Source of the DNA: Streptomyces sp. SolWspMP-5a-2
GTDB taxonomy: Bacteria > Actinomycetota > Actinomycetes > Streptomycetales > Streptomycetaceae
Length of the DNA stretch: 46,140 bases
NCBI RefSeq assembly: GCF_900091845.1
Contig: NZ_FMCI01000336.1
Span: 1 to 46,140, forward strand
Direction: 5' to 3'
Both the position numbers and the translations under genes were made by a program. The notes under the pieces are model-generated. The model saw only the letters and a program-made list of their open reading frames with translations, had not been told where the DNA came from and made no database searches. Positions 16,895 through 25,044 of this stretch are shown one piece after another; within the stretch, counting starts at the first letter, position 1; the number at the start of each line of letters is the position of its first letter.

Positions 16895-18391
16895 ATGCCG
16901 AGCACCCGAGGACGCACCGACCGCCGGGCCCGGGAAGGCACCGACCGCACGGCCCTGGGACTCGCCGCACGGCTGGCCCGGGGAATCGGCGCCGGGCTGG
17001 CCCGGGGGCGCGCGGAGCGGTCCGCGCGGCGGGCGGCCATGCGGGCCGACATGCGGGCCTTCCGCGCGGCGCGCAAGCGGGCGCGGACCACCGGGGAGCA
17101 GGTCGACCCGGGGCCGCCGCCGACCGCGTTCTCGCTGCTGCCGTGGCTGCTGATGGGGCTGGGCGCCTTCTCCAACCTGTGGCAGGGCAAGACCCCGAAC
17201 CCGTGGGTCGGCGCCATCGGCCTGCTGGTCTTCAACTCGCTCTACGTCTCCGTGGCCTTCCGCGCCTTCGACCGCAGGCGGCGCGAGGCGCCGTCGACCC
17301 GGTGGTGCCTGCTGGTGATGGGCCTGGTCACCTGCGCCCTGGCGATCGGCTACGGGGGAAGCTGGCTGTACTTCTTCCCGCTGCTCGGGCTCGCCACCGG
17401 CGCGGTCCTGCGCGGCCCGAACCTGGGGCGCGTCGGCCTCGCGCTGACCGCGCTCGCGGCGGTGGTCTCGGCGTACCGGGCGGGCTGGGACGCGGTGAAC
17501 ATCGCCTACGGCACGTTCCTCTCGACGATGGTGACGGCGGCGATCCTCTCCCTCTCCGAGGCCGTCCGCGAACTGCACGCGGCCCGCGAGAAGCTGGCCA
17601 GGCAGGCGGTGGAGAAGGAGCGGATGCGGTTCTCGCGCGATCTGCACGACCTGCTCGGGCACACCATGTCGGTGATCGTGGTGAAGTCGGAGGCGGCCAG
17701 GCGGCTCGCCCCGCGCGACCTGGACGCGGCCCTCGCCCAGATCACGGACATCGAGTCGGTGGGCAGGCAGGCGCTCACCGAGATCCGCGAGGCCGTCACC
17801 GGGTACCGGGAGGGCAGTCTCGCGACGGAGCTGGACTCGGCCTGTTCCGCGCTGCGCGCCGCCGGGGTGGAGCCGGAGGTGACCCGCTCGGGCGAGCCGC
17901 TCTCCCCGCAGTCCGAGGCGCTGCTCGGCTGGGTGGTGCGGGAGGCCGTCACCAACGTGGTCAGGCACAGCCGGGCAGCGCGCTGCGCGATCGCCCTGAC
18001 CGGGCGGGCCGAACGGGTCCGGCTCACCGTCACGGACGACGGACCGGGCCCGGCACCCGCCGCATCCCCCGGCACACCCGGATCCCCCGACACACCCAGC
18101 ACGTCCGATACGTCCGGATCATTCGCATCACCTGCATCACCCGCACCGTCTGGCACGCCCACCGCGTCCGAGACGCCGGGGAGGCCCCGCTCGTCCGGCG
18201 GCACCGGTCTCAAGGGGCTCTCCGAGCGGCTCGCGGCGGCGGGCGGTTCGCTGACGGCGGGCCCGGCGCCGGGCGGCGGTTTCACCGTCGTCGCCGAACT
18301 TCCGCTGGAGAGCGGCGACACCCCGGGGTCCGGGACGGCCGGGGAGCCCGGGACGGCCGGGGAGCCCGGGGCGGGCGGCCCCCTCGACTGA
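16895..18391 (+). CDS. Sensor histidine kinase (HisKA_3, NarL/DesK type)
   Basis: A 498-residue membrane kinase. A basic N-terminal cytoplasmic part (1-85) precedes about six membrane helices (roughly 85-215), then the HisKA_3 dimerisation box FSRDLHDLLGHTMS with phospho-acceptor His251 and the ATPase domain: N box REAVTNVVRHS, G1 DDGPGP (about 381) and G2 GGTGLKGL (about 434). Between G1 and G2 sits an insertion of about 45 Pro/Ser/Thr residues where relatives have only a few. The ATG at 16895 follows GGAGCGAGG. It would phosphorylate the response regulator encoded 58 bp downstream. The stimulus is unknown. Confidence 0.93.
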   Translation: MPSTRGRTDRRAREGTDRTALGLAARLARGIGAGLARGRAERSARRAAMRADMRAFRAARKRARTTGEQVDPGPPPTAFSLLPWLLMGLGAFSNLWQGKTPNPWVGAIGLLVFNSLYVSVAFRAFDRRRREAPSTRWCLLVMGLVTCALAIGYGGSWLYFFPLLGLATGAVLRGPNLGRVGLALTALAAVVSAYRAGWDAVNIAYGTFLSTMVTAAILSLSEAVRELHAAREKLARQAVEKERMRFSRDLHDLLGHTMSVIVVKSEAARRLAPRDLDAALAQITDIESVGRQALTEIREAVTGYREGSLATELDSACSALRAAGVEPEVTRSGEPLSPQSEALLGWVVREAVTNVVRHSRAARCAIALTGRAERVRLTVTDDGPGPAPAASPGTPGSPDTPSTSDTSGSFASPASPAPSGTPTASETPGRPRSSGGTGLKGLSERLAAAGGSLTAGPAPGGGFTVVAELPLESGDTPGSGTAGEPGTAGEPGAGGPLD

Positions 18392-18449
18392 CGTCGTCCG
18401 CGCGGGAAGTGACGCGGTCCCGGCGCCGGACGCGGCCTACCCTGATGAC

Positions 18450-19091
18450 GTGAACGAGATGCCGCGGGAGCACCGGCCGAGGGGGAACGTGCGGGTCCTG
18501 CTCGCCGAGGACCAGGGAATGATGCGGGGCGCGCTCGCCCTGCTGCTCGGCATGGAACCGGACATCGAGGTCGTGGCCCGGCTCGGCCGGGGTGACACCA
18601 TCGTGGACGCGGCGCTCACCCACCGTCCTGACGTCGCCCTGCTGGACATCGAACTGCCCGGCCTGAGCGGCCTGGACGCGGCGGCGCTGCTGCGCGACGA
18701 GGTCCCGGAGTGCCGGGTGCTGATCCTCACCACCTTCGGCCGCCCCGGGTACCTGCGCCGGGCGATGGAGGCCGGGGCCGCCGGTTTCCTGGTGAAGGAC
18801 GGCCCGGTGGAGGAGCTGGCGGCCGCGATCCGCCGGGTCCTGACCGGGGAGACGGTGATCGACCCGGCGCTGGCCGCCGCCGCGCTCGCCGCGGGCCCCG
18901 ATCCGCTCACGCCCCGCGAACGGGACGTCCTCGCCGCGTCGGCGGACGGCGCGACGGTCGCGGACGTCGCGGCGCGGCTGCACCTCTCCGAGTCGACGGT
19001 CCGCAACTACCTGTCGGCGGCGATCGGCAAGACGGGCACCCGCAACCGCACGGAGGCCCTGAGCGAGGCCCGCACCCGCGGCTGGCTGTGA
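18450..19091 (+). CDS. NarL/FixJ family response regulator
   Basis: A 213-residue regulator. The receiver domain holds LLAEDQGMM, phospho-acceptor Asp66 in VALLDIELPG, Thr in LILTTFG and Lys116 in FLVKDG. The LuxR-type DNA-binding domain starts at LTPRERDVLAAS and includes VADVAARLHLSESTVRNYLSAA. It pairs with the kinase upstream and resembles DesK/DesR-like systems. The given GTG start has no ribosome-binding site; a GTG at 18489, preceded by GAGGGGG, would give a 200-residue protein starting VRVLLAED and may be the true start. Target genes are unknown. Confidence 0.92.
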   Translation: MNEMPREHRPRGNVRVLLAEDQGMMRGALALLLGMEPDIEVVARLGRGDTIVDAALTHRPDVALLDIELPGLSGLDAAALLRDEVPECRVLILTTFGRPGYLRRAMEAGAAGFLVKDGPVEELAAAIRRVLTGETVIDPALAAAALAAGPDPLTPRERDVLAASADGATVADVAARLHLSESTVRNYLSAAIGKTGTRNRTEALSEARTRGWL

Positions 19092-19194
19092 CCCGCGGAC
19101 GGCCCCGGGCCCCCAGACATCAGACCCGCACCGCCGAACCGTCACCGTCGGGCCGACACCGACAGGCCGACGCCGACAGACCCGCACCGTCAGG

Positions 19195-19278
19195 CAGACG
19201 CCGACAGCCCGGTCCCGCCGAACCGGCACCGTCAGACAGACGCCGACAGCCCGGTCCCGCCGAACCGGCGCCGTCAGA
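19195..19278. repeat. 42-bp tandem duplication
   Basis: Two 42-bp units (19195-19236 and 19237-19278) differ at a single position or two. They are preceded by degenerate GCCGACA units and followed by two copies of a 14-bp CCGATGCCGTCAGA unit that runs into the stop of the DHA2 transporter gene. The repeats fill the gap between the convergent response regulator and transporter genes. Confidence 0.8.
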
Positions 19279-19287
19279 CCGATGCCG

Positions 19288-20709
19288 TCAGACCGATGCC
19301 GGTCGGCGTGGCAGCCACAGCGTCATCAGCACCACCCCGGCCAGCAGCACCCCCGCGCCGGTCCGGAACACCAGCGCGTACCCCTCCGTCAGTGCCTGGC
19401 CGGTGGTGGCGGACCCGGTGCGGGCCGCCGCGATCGTCGACATCACCGCGAGCCCGAGCGAACCCCCCATCGTGCGCGAGGTGTTGACGAGCCCGGAGAC
19501 CAGCCCGGCCTCTCCGGGTGCCGCGCCCGAGGTGGCCAGCGCGGCGAGCGGGGTCGCCGTCAGCCCCGCGCCCAGCATCATCAGGATCCCGGGGAACATG
19601 ATCTCGGTGAGGTAGTCGCCGCGCGGGGTCATCGCCGACTGCCAGGCGAACCCGCCCGCCGCGATCAGCGTGCCGGTCACCGCGACCGCGCGGGCGCCGA
19701 ACCGGGGCAGGAAGCGGGGCGCCGACTTGGAGCCGAGCAGCACGGCGAGCGAGCTGGGTATCAGCGCGAGACCGGCCTCCAGCGGGCTGTAGCCGAGGAC
19801 GTTCTGCGCGTACAGGGTCATGAAGTACCACATGCAGAACATCGCGGAGCCGTTGAGGAACATGGCCGCGTTGGCCGAGGACACCGCCCGCGCCCGGAAG
19901 AGCCCCAGCGGCATCAGCGGGGCCGCCGAACGGGCCTCGACCAGCAGGAAGAGGCCGATCAGGGCGAGCCCGGCGGCCAGCGGCAGCAGGGTGGCCGCCG
20001 CCGTCCAGCCCGCCGCCTCGGTCTGCGAGATGCCGTAGGCGAGGGTGGCGAGTCCGGCGGTGACCAGGACGGCGCCCGGCAGGTCGAGGCGGCGGCCGCC
20101 CCCGTTGCGGCTCTCCGGCAGCCAGCGCAGCGAGCAGACCAGCACCACGGCGCCGACGGGCACGTTGATGAGCAGGACCCAGCGCCAGGACAGGGCGTCG
20201 ACCAGCAGTCCGCCGACGAGTCCACCGGCCGCGCCGCCGCCCGCGCCGACCGCGGTCCAGGTGGCTATGGCCCGCGCCCGCGCGGCGCCCTCCGGGACGG
20301 CGGCCGTGAGGAGCGTGAGCGTCGAGGGCGCGAGGACCGCGGCACCGAGCCCCTGCGCGGCCCGTGCGACGAGCAGTTCGGGGCCCTGCTGGGCGAGGCC
20401 GCCGCCCAGCGAGGCCAGCGTGAACAGGGCGAGCCCGACGAGGAACATCCGCTTGCGGCCGTAGAGGTCGCCCGCCCGGCCGCCGAGCAGCATGAATCCC
20501 GCGAAGGCGATGGCGTAGCCGTTCACCACCCACTGGAGTCCCTGGGCGTCCAGACCGAGGTCGGCGCGCATCGACGGCAGCGCCACGTTGACGACGGAGA
20601 CGTCCAGGACGACGAGGAACTGGCCCGCGCAGGCGAGCGCGACGACGAGCCAGGTAGGGGGTGCGGTGCGGGTGGGTGGGCGGCGGGTGACGTCAGCGGC
20701 TTCGAGCAT
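19288..20709 (-). CDS. DHA2 family MFS drug exporter
   Basis: A 473-residue, 14-helix proton-driven exporter of the EmrB/QacA type. Motif A is at GGRAGDLYGRKRMF, motif B-like LLVARAAQGLGAAVLAPSTL follows in helix 4, and motif C-like GPxxGG is seen as GGAAGGLVGG in helix 5. It would expel hydrophobic drugs or a metabolite. ATG 20709 (MLEAADV) is preferred over 20718 because GGGAG lies ten bases upstream of it and too close to the outer ATG. It lies alone on the minus strand; no TetR or MarR regulator is adjacent. Substrate unknown. Confidence 0.92.
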   Translation of the reverse strand: MLEAADVTRRPPTRTAPPTWLVVALACAGQFLVVLDVSVVNVALPSMRADLGLDAQGLQWVVNGYAIAFAGFMLLGGRAGDLYGRKRMFLVGLALFTLASLGGGLAQQGPELLVARAAQGLGAAVLAPSTLTLLTAAVPEGAARARAIATWTAVGAGGGAAGGLVGGLLVDALSWRWVLLINVPVGAVVLVCSLRWLPESRNGGGRRLDLPGAVLVTAGLATLAYGISQTEAAGWTAAATLLPLAAGLALIGLFLLVEARSAAPLMPLGLFRARAVSSANAAMFLNGSAMFCMWYFMTLYAQNVLGYSPLEAGLALIPSSLAVLLGSKSAPRFLPRFGARAVAVTGTLIAAGGFAWQSAMTPRGDYLTEIMFPGILMMLGAGLTATPLAALATSGAAPGEAGLVSGLVNTSRTMGGSLGLAVMSTIAAARTGSATTGQALTEGYALVFRTGAGVLLAGVVLMTLWLPRRPASV

Positions 20710-20759
20710 GACGGCCATGCTCCCACCGCCGCCGAGGCCCGCGGCAGAAGCCCCCGGTC

Positions 20760-20930
20760 GGGATCCACCGTCGAGACCCGCCGCCGAAAGCCCGCCGTAG
20801 AGGCCCGCGGTCGAGACCGGCCGCCTACGCCCGCCGCCAAGACCGGCCGCCTACGCCCACCGCCGAGGCCCGCCGTCCACACCCGCCGCCTACGCCCCCG
20901 CCGTCCCCGCCCGCCGCCGCGACCCGCCGT
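20760..20930. repeat. Low-complexity CCGCCG/ACGCCC repeat tract
   Basis: A tract of degenerate units built on ACCGGCCGCCTACGCCC and CCGCCGTCTACGCCC lies between the thiolase stop and the DHA2 transporter start. Two copies of about 26 bp (near 20815 and 20842) are almost identical. No gene is seen in it, although the transporter promoter must lie in its right part. Confidence 0.65.
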
Positions 20931-22118
20931 CTACGCCCGTCTGAGCAGGGTCACCACCGCCGCTCCGCCCAGGCCGATGTTGTGCGCGAGGCCCACCCGC
21001 GCGCCCGGTACCTGCCGTCCTCCCGCCCGGCCGCGCAGCTGCCAGGTCAGTTCGGCGATCTGCGCGAGGCCGGTCGCGCCCAGCGGGTGCCCCTTGGAGA
21101 TCAGCCCGCCGGACGGGTTGACCACCCACCGCCCGCCGTACGTCGTCGCCCCGGACTCGGCGAGCCTGCCCGACTCCCCCGCGCCGCACATGCCCAGCGC
21201 CTCGTAGGTGAGCAGTTCGTTGACGGAGAAGCAGTCGTGGAGTTCGACGACGTCCACGTCCCCGATGCCGAGCCCGGCCGCCTCGTACGCCTGCCGGGCG
21301 GCCTCCCGTGACATCGGCTGTCCGACGACGTCGACGCAGGAGCCGGAGGCGAAGGACTCCCCGGTGTCGGTGGTCATCGCCTGCCCGGCGATCTCGACCA
21401 GCCCGGTGAGCCCGGTGCGGCGCGCGAACCGCCGGGAGACGACGACCGCGGCGGCGGCGCCGTCCGAGGTGGGCGAGCACTGGAGCCGGGTGAGCGGCCG
21501 GTGGACGGTCGGGGCGGCGAGCACCTCGGCGACCTCGTACACGTCCCGGAACTGCGCGTTCGGGTTCTGCGCCGAGTGCCGGTGGTTCTTGGCGGCGACG
21601 GCGGCGAGCTGCGCCTCGGTGGTGCCGTACCGCGCCATGTGCTCGCGGGCCGCGTCGCCGAAGATCTGCGCGGTGGGCGGGGTGGCCTCGAAGCCGTGCC
21701 GGGCGGCCATGATCCCGTAGTGCCTGGCGACCGGCGAGGTGGCGAAGTCGCCGCCGTCGGCGCCGCCGCCGAGGGAGCCCCGCTTCATCTTCTCGAAGCC
21801 GAGCGCGAGGACGCAGTCGGCGGCCCCGCCCTCGACGAGCTGCCGGGCCAGCGTCAGCGCGGTGGCACCGGTGGCGCAGTTGTTGTTCACGTTGTAGACG
21901 GGGACCCCGGTGAGACCCAGCTCATAGACGGCGCGCTGTCCGGCGGTGGAGGGCTGGAAGCAGTAGCCGACGGGAACCTGTTCCACCGACGTGTAGTCGA
22001 TCCCGGCGTCCGCGAGCGCCGCGCTCCCCGCTTCCCTGGCCATGTCCCAGTACTGCCAGTCCCGGGTCTCGGGCTTCTCGAACCTGGTCATCCCGACCCC
22101 GGCCACATATGCCTTCAT
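20931..22118 (-). CDS. SCP-x-like thiolase / lipid-transfer acetyltransferase
   Basis: A 395-residue thiolase of the SCP-x group. The nucleophilic Cys81 lies in NVNNNCATGATAL; the His motif is SKGHPLGATG, near residue 342. The final active-site loop reads LAHNIGLGGAAV, where degradative thiolases have a Cys, as expected for SCP-x/Ltp-like members. It would split 3-ketoacyl-CoA from branched or steroid side chains, completing the cycle with the MaoC hydratase and the SDR. ATG at 22118 lies 13 bp from a KstR-like operator and 52 bp from a TGACG palindrome. Single gene; followed by repeats. Confidence 0.9.
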   Translation of the reverse strand: MKAYVAGVGMTRFEKPETRDWQYWDMAREAGSAALADAGIDYTSVEQVPVGYCFQPSTAGQRAVYELGLTGVPVYNVNNNCATGATALTLARQLVEGGAADCVLALGFEKMKRGSLGGGADGGDFATSPVARHYGIMAARHGFEATPPTAQIFGDAAREHMARYGTTEAQLAAVAAKNHRHSAQNPNAQFRDVYEVAEVLAAPTVHRPLTRLQCSPTSDGAAAAVVVSRRFARRTGLTGLVEIAGQAMTTDTGESFASGSCVDVVGQPMSREAARQAYEAAGLGIGDVDVVELHDCFSVNELLTYEALGMCGAGESGRLAESGATTYGGRWVVNPSGGLISKGHPLGATGLAQIAELTWQLRGRAGGRQVPGARVGLAHNIGLGGAAVVTLLRRA

Positions 22119-22130
22119 GGCGCGGAAGAG

Positions 22131-22144
22131 TAGAACACGTTCTA
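22131..22144 (-). promoter_or_regulatory. KstR-like operator TAGAACACGTTCTA
   Basis: A near-perfect 14-bp palindrome matching T-NN-AAC-NN-GTT-NN-A, centred about 20 bp upstream of the thiolase start, where it would block transcription or early elongation. It differs from the site before the MaoC gene at two positions. Confidence 0.75.
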
Positions 22145-22169
22145 TCCAGAGGCCAGGGCTCGCGCCCGG

Positions 22170-22186
22170 ACTGACGGAACATCAGT
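22170..22186. promoter_or_regulatory. Palindrome ACTGACG-N3-CATCAGT
   Basis: Seven-base arms with one mismatch around GAA, of the same type as the element at 16627-16643. It lies 26 bp upstream of the KstR-like site, so order and spacing resemble the MaoC promoter. A further small dyad, GCAAC-N6-GTTGC (22225-22240), lies nearer the divergent MFS gene. Confidence 0.55.
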
Positions 22187-22291
22187 TCTTCATGAGGCGG
22201 TCAAGAATCCATTAGGGGCCCGAAGCAACGGAATAGTTGCCCATGCATACGAGGTTTAGCCGGTACTCATCCCCACTGGAGGCCTCCACCC

Positions 22292-24037
22292 ATGTCCCAC
22301 ACGACCAACGAACAGCCCGCCCGGGCAGCCAGCGGGGCCGTGGTCCCGGTGCTCGCCTTCGCGGGCATCGTTGTCGCGGTGATGCAGACCCTGCTCGTCC
22401 CGGTCATCAAGGACCTGCCGCAACTGCTGGACACCGCGCCCAGCAACGCGACCTGGGTCCTGACCTCGACCCTGCTCTCGGGCGCCGTCGCCACCCCGAT
22501 CATGGGCCGCCTCGGCGACCTGTTCGGCAAGCGGCGCATGCTCATCCTCAGCCTCGCCGTGATGGTCGTCGGCGCGCTGGTCAGCGCCGTCACCAGCCAG
22601 CTCCTCCTGATGATCGTCGGCCGCAGCCTCCAGGGCTTCGCCATGGGCGCGATACCCCTCGGCATCGGCCTGATGCGCGACATGCTGCCGCGCGAGAAGC
22701 TCGGCTCGGCGATGGCCCTGATGAGCTCCTCGATCGGCGTCGGCGGCGGCCTCGCGCTGCCCCTCGCGGCCCTGGTCGCGCAGCACGCCGACTGGCACGC
22801 CCTGTTCTACGGCGCCGCCGGGCTCGGCGTCCTGTCCATCGTCCTCACCCTGCTCGTCGTGCCGGAGTCCCCGATGCGCGCCGAGGGCACCTTCGACGTG
22901 CTCGGCGCGATCGGGCTCTCCGTCGGCCTGGTCCTCTTCCTGCTGCCGATCACCAAGGGCAGCGACTGGGGCTGGACCTCCGGCACCACGCTCGGCCTGT
23001 TCGCCGCCGCCGCCGTCGTCCTGCTGCTCTGGGGCGTGATGGAGCTGCGGCTGAAGGCCCCGCTGGTCGACCTGCGCACCACCGCCCGCCCCGCGGTCCT
23101 CTTCACCAACCTCGCCTCGATCATGGTCGGCGTCTCCTTCTACGTCGTCTCCCTCGTCCTGCCGCAGCTCCTCCAGCTCCCGCGCTCCACCGGCTACGGG
23201 CTCGGCCAGTCGATGGTCTCCGCCGGTCTGCTGGTCGCGCCGCTCGGCCTGACGATGATGGTCACGGCGCCCGTCTACGCCCGGCTCTCCGCGAAGTACG
23301 GCCCCAAGGTCACCCTGATCATCGGCATGGTGATCATCGGGATCGGGTACGGCGCCGGTCTCGGCCTGATGAGCGCGGCCTGGCAGAGCCTGGTCATCGC
23401 CGTCGTCCTGGGCGCGGGCATCGGCCTCGCCTACTCCTCGCTCCCCGCCCTGATCATCGGTGCCGTCCCGGCCTCCGAGACCGGTGCGGCCAACGGCCTC
23501 AACACCCTGATGCGGTCCATCGGCACCTCGGTGTCGAGCGCCGTCATCGGCATGGTGCTGGCCAACACCGCGCACCACGCCGGGGGCGTCGCGATCCCGA
23601 CCATGCACGGCTTCCGGGTCTCCTTCCTGATCGCGACCTGCGCGGTGGCGGTCGGCCTGCTGATGGCCCTGTTCCTGCCGGGCCGCCGCCCCGCGGGCCA
23701 CACCCAGCTGCGCGCCAGCAGCGAGGAGGACGCCAACCTGAGGCGCGCCGAGGAGGCGCTCGGCGGCTTCCGCGGCCGGGTGCTGGCCGCGGACGGCGCC
23801 CCCGTCGCCCGCGCCAAGGTGACCCTGATCGACCACCGCGGCCGGCAGGCGGGCGCCACCCTCTCCTCCGAGGACGGCTCCTACCGCCTGCTGGTGCCGG
23901 CCGAGGGCGCGTACGTCCTCGCGGCCCGCGCCCTGGGCCACGGCCCGCTCGCCTCGTCGGCGACCCACGCGGGCGACGAGCGCCCGGTGGACGTGGACCT
24001 GCCCCTCCCCGCCACGACCCCCACCCCGACCCACTGA
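22292..24037 (+). CDS. MFS transporter fused to a carboxypeptidase-regulatory-like domain
   Basis: A 581-residue protein. Residues 15-475 form a 14-helix DHA2-type transporter with motif A GRLGDLFGKRRM and motif B LMIVGRSLQGFAMGA. After a charged linker (SSEEDANLRRAEEALGG) comes a domain of about 65 residues on the pattern FRGRVLAADGAPVARAKVTLID then SSEDGSYRLLVPAEG, the seven-stranded CarboxypepD_reg-like fold. The tail ends in a Pro/Thr stretch. The role of the added domain is unknown; with 14 helices it would face the cytoplasm. ATG at 22292 follows GGAGG by about nine bases. Divergent from the thiolase. Confidence 0.9.
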   Translation: MSHTTNEQPARAASGAVVPVLAFAGIVVAVMQTLLVPVIKDLPQLLDTAPSNATWVLTSTLLSGAVATPIMGRLGDLFGKRRMLILSLAVMVVGALVSAVTSQLLLMIVGRSLQGFAMGAIPLGIGLMRDMLPREKLGSAMALMSSSIGVGGGLALPLAALVAQHADWHALFYGAAGLGVLSIVLTLLVVPESPMRAEGTFDVLGAIGLSVGLVLFLLPITKGSDWGWTSGTTLGLFAAAAVVLLLWGVMELRLKAPLVDLRTTARPAVLFTNLASIMVGVSFYVVSLVLPQLLQLPRSTGYGLGQSMVSAGLLVAPLGLTMMVTAPVYARLSAKYGPKVTLIIGMVIIGIGYGAGLGLMSAAWQSLVIAVVLGAGIGLAYSSLPALIIGAVPASETGAANGLNTLMRSIGTSVSSAVIGMVLANTAHHAGGVAIPTMHGFRVSFLIATCAVAVGLLMALFLPGRRPAGHTQLRASSEEDANLRRAEEALGGFRGRVLAADGAPVARAKVTLIDHRGRQAGATLSSEDGSYRLLVPAEGAYVLAARALGHGPLASSATHAGDERPVDVDLPLPATTPTPTH

Positions 24038-24088
24038 CCCCGGGAGGTGGCGGGGAGGCTCCCGTCACCTCACCTCACCGACGCACAC

Positions 24089-24142
24089 GAACTCCCCGTC
24101 CGGACCCGCGGCGCACGAACGCGGCGACCGGGCGGGGAGTTC
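24089..24142. terminator. Possible terminator stem downstream of the MFS gene
   Basis: GAACTCCCCG (24089-24098) pairs with CGGGGAGTTC (24133-24142); the 34-base interior can form a further G/C stem. It lies 50 bp after the transporter stop. There is no U tract, so this is tentative. Confidence 0.4.
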
Positions 24143-24286
24143 CCGTAGGACGACGGATGCCGGGGCCGGGGGGCGGTGGCAGGTGCACGGAATGCCAAGT
24201 CATCCGCCACTCGCTGCTGACGACACCCCGTCCGGCCTGCCGCATCCTGGATCCACCGCCGGGGACGCGCCGTGCGCGGGCCCGGT

Positions 24287-24322
24287 CCGCACCCCCTGTC
24301 CAACGGGGGTCAGGGGGTGCGG
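24287..24322 (+). promoter_or_regulatory. Alternative hairpins in the leader of the methyltransferase gene
   Basis: CCGCACCCCCTG (24287-24298) pairs exactly with CAGGGGGTGCGG (24311-24322). Its inner ACCCCC (24291-24296) can instead pair with GGGGGT at 24305-24310. The two foldings exclude each other. The rest of the gap from 24143 shows nothing recognisable. Confidence 0.45.
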
Positions 24323-24371
24323 CAGCATGGTGCGGGAGCAGCGTTGCGACCCCGTCCCGAGAGGCAGCACC

Positions 24372-25034
24372 ATGACCGCGGCACCCCCGCCGGACCTCCT
24401 CGCCGCGTTCGAGGCGGCCAAGGGCTTCATGCCCCTCGACGAGGGGCTCGCGCTGTACGCGGCGGCCGTCGAGGCCGGGCGGCTGGGCCTGCCGCTCCTG
24501 GAGGTCGGCACCTACTGCGGGCGCTCCACGCTCCTGCTCGCGGACGCGGCCCGGCGGTCCGGGGTCACCGCGGTGACGGTCGACCACCACCGGGGCAGCG
24601 AGGAGCAGCAGCCCGGCTGGGACTACCACGACCCGGGGACGGTCGACCCGGAGCTGGGCGTGATGGACACCCTGCCGGCCTTCCGCCGGACCCTGCACCG
24701 GGCCGGTCTGGAGGAGCACGTGGTCGCGCTGGTCGGCCGTTCGCCGCAGGTCGCGGCGCTGTGGAACACCCCGCTCGGCCTCGTCTTCGTCGACGGCGGC
24801 CACACCGACGAGCACGCGGGCGCCGACTACGAGGGCTGGGTGCCCCATCTGGCGCCGGGCGGTCTGCTGCTCATCCACGACGTCTTCCCCGAGCCCGAGG
24901 ACGAGTTCACCGGCCAGGCCCCGTACCGCGTCTATCTGCGGGCCCTGGCGTCCGGGGCGTTCGAGGAGGTGTCGGCCACCGACTCGCTGCGCGTCCTGCG
25001 GCGAACGCGGGCGGCGGACCGGGGGCGCGGTTAG
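24372..25034 (+). CDS. Class I SAM-dependent methyltransferase (Methyltransf_24 type)
   Basis: A 220-residue methyltransferase. Motif I is LLEVGTYCGRSTLLLADAA (SAM binding), and the later block VFVDGGHTDEHAGADYEGW followed by LAPGGLLLIHDVF is typical of the Methyltransf_24 group, which often acts on sugars or antibiotics. The acceptor substrate cannot be told. ATG at 24372 is preceded by a weak GAGAGG; upstream in-frame starts lie within the hairpin leader and are not used. The next gene starts 11 bp after the stop, so it probably shares a transcript with the amidase. Confidence 0.88.
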   Translation: MTAAPPPDLLAAFEAAKGFMPLDEGLALYAAAVEAGRLGLPLLEVGTYCGRSTLLLADAARRSGVTAVTVDHHRGSEEQQPGWDYHDPGTVDPELGVMDTLPAFRRTLHRAGLEEHVVALVGRSPQVAALWNTPLGLVFVDGGHTDEHAGADYEGWVPHLAPGGLLLIHDVFPEPEDEFTGQAPYRVYLRALASGAFEEVSATDSLRVLRRTRAADRGRG

Positions 25035-25044
25035 AGTCGCAGAC

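Noticed and set aside
13339..22118. Antibiotic biosynthetic gene cluster
   Set aside because: No polyketide synthase, peptide synthetase, terpene synthase or other core enzyme; the enzymes fit lipid degradation.
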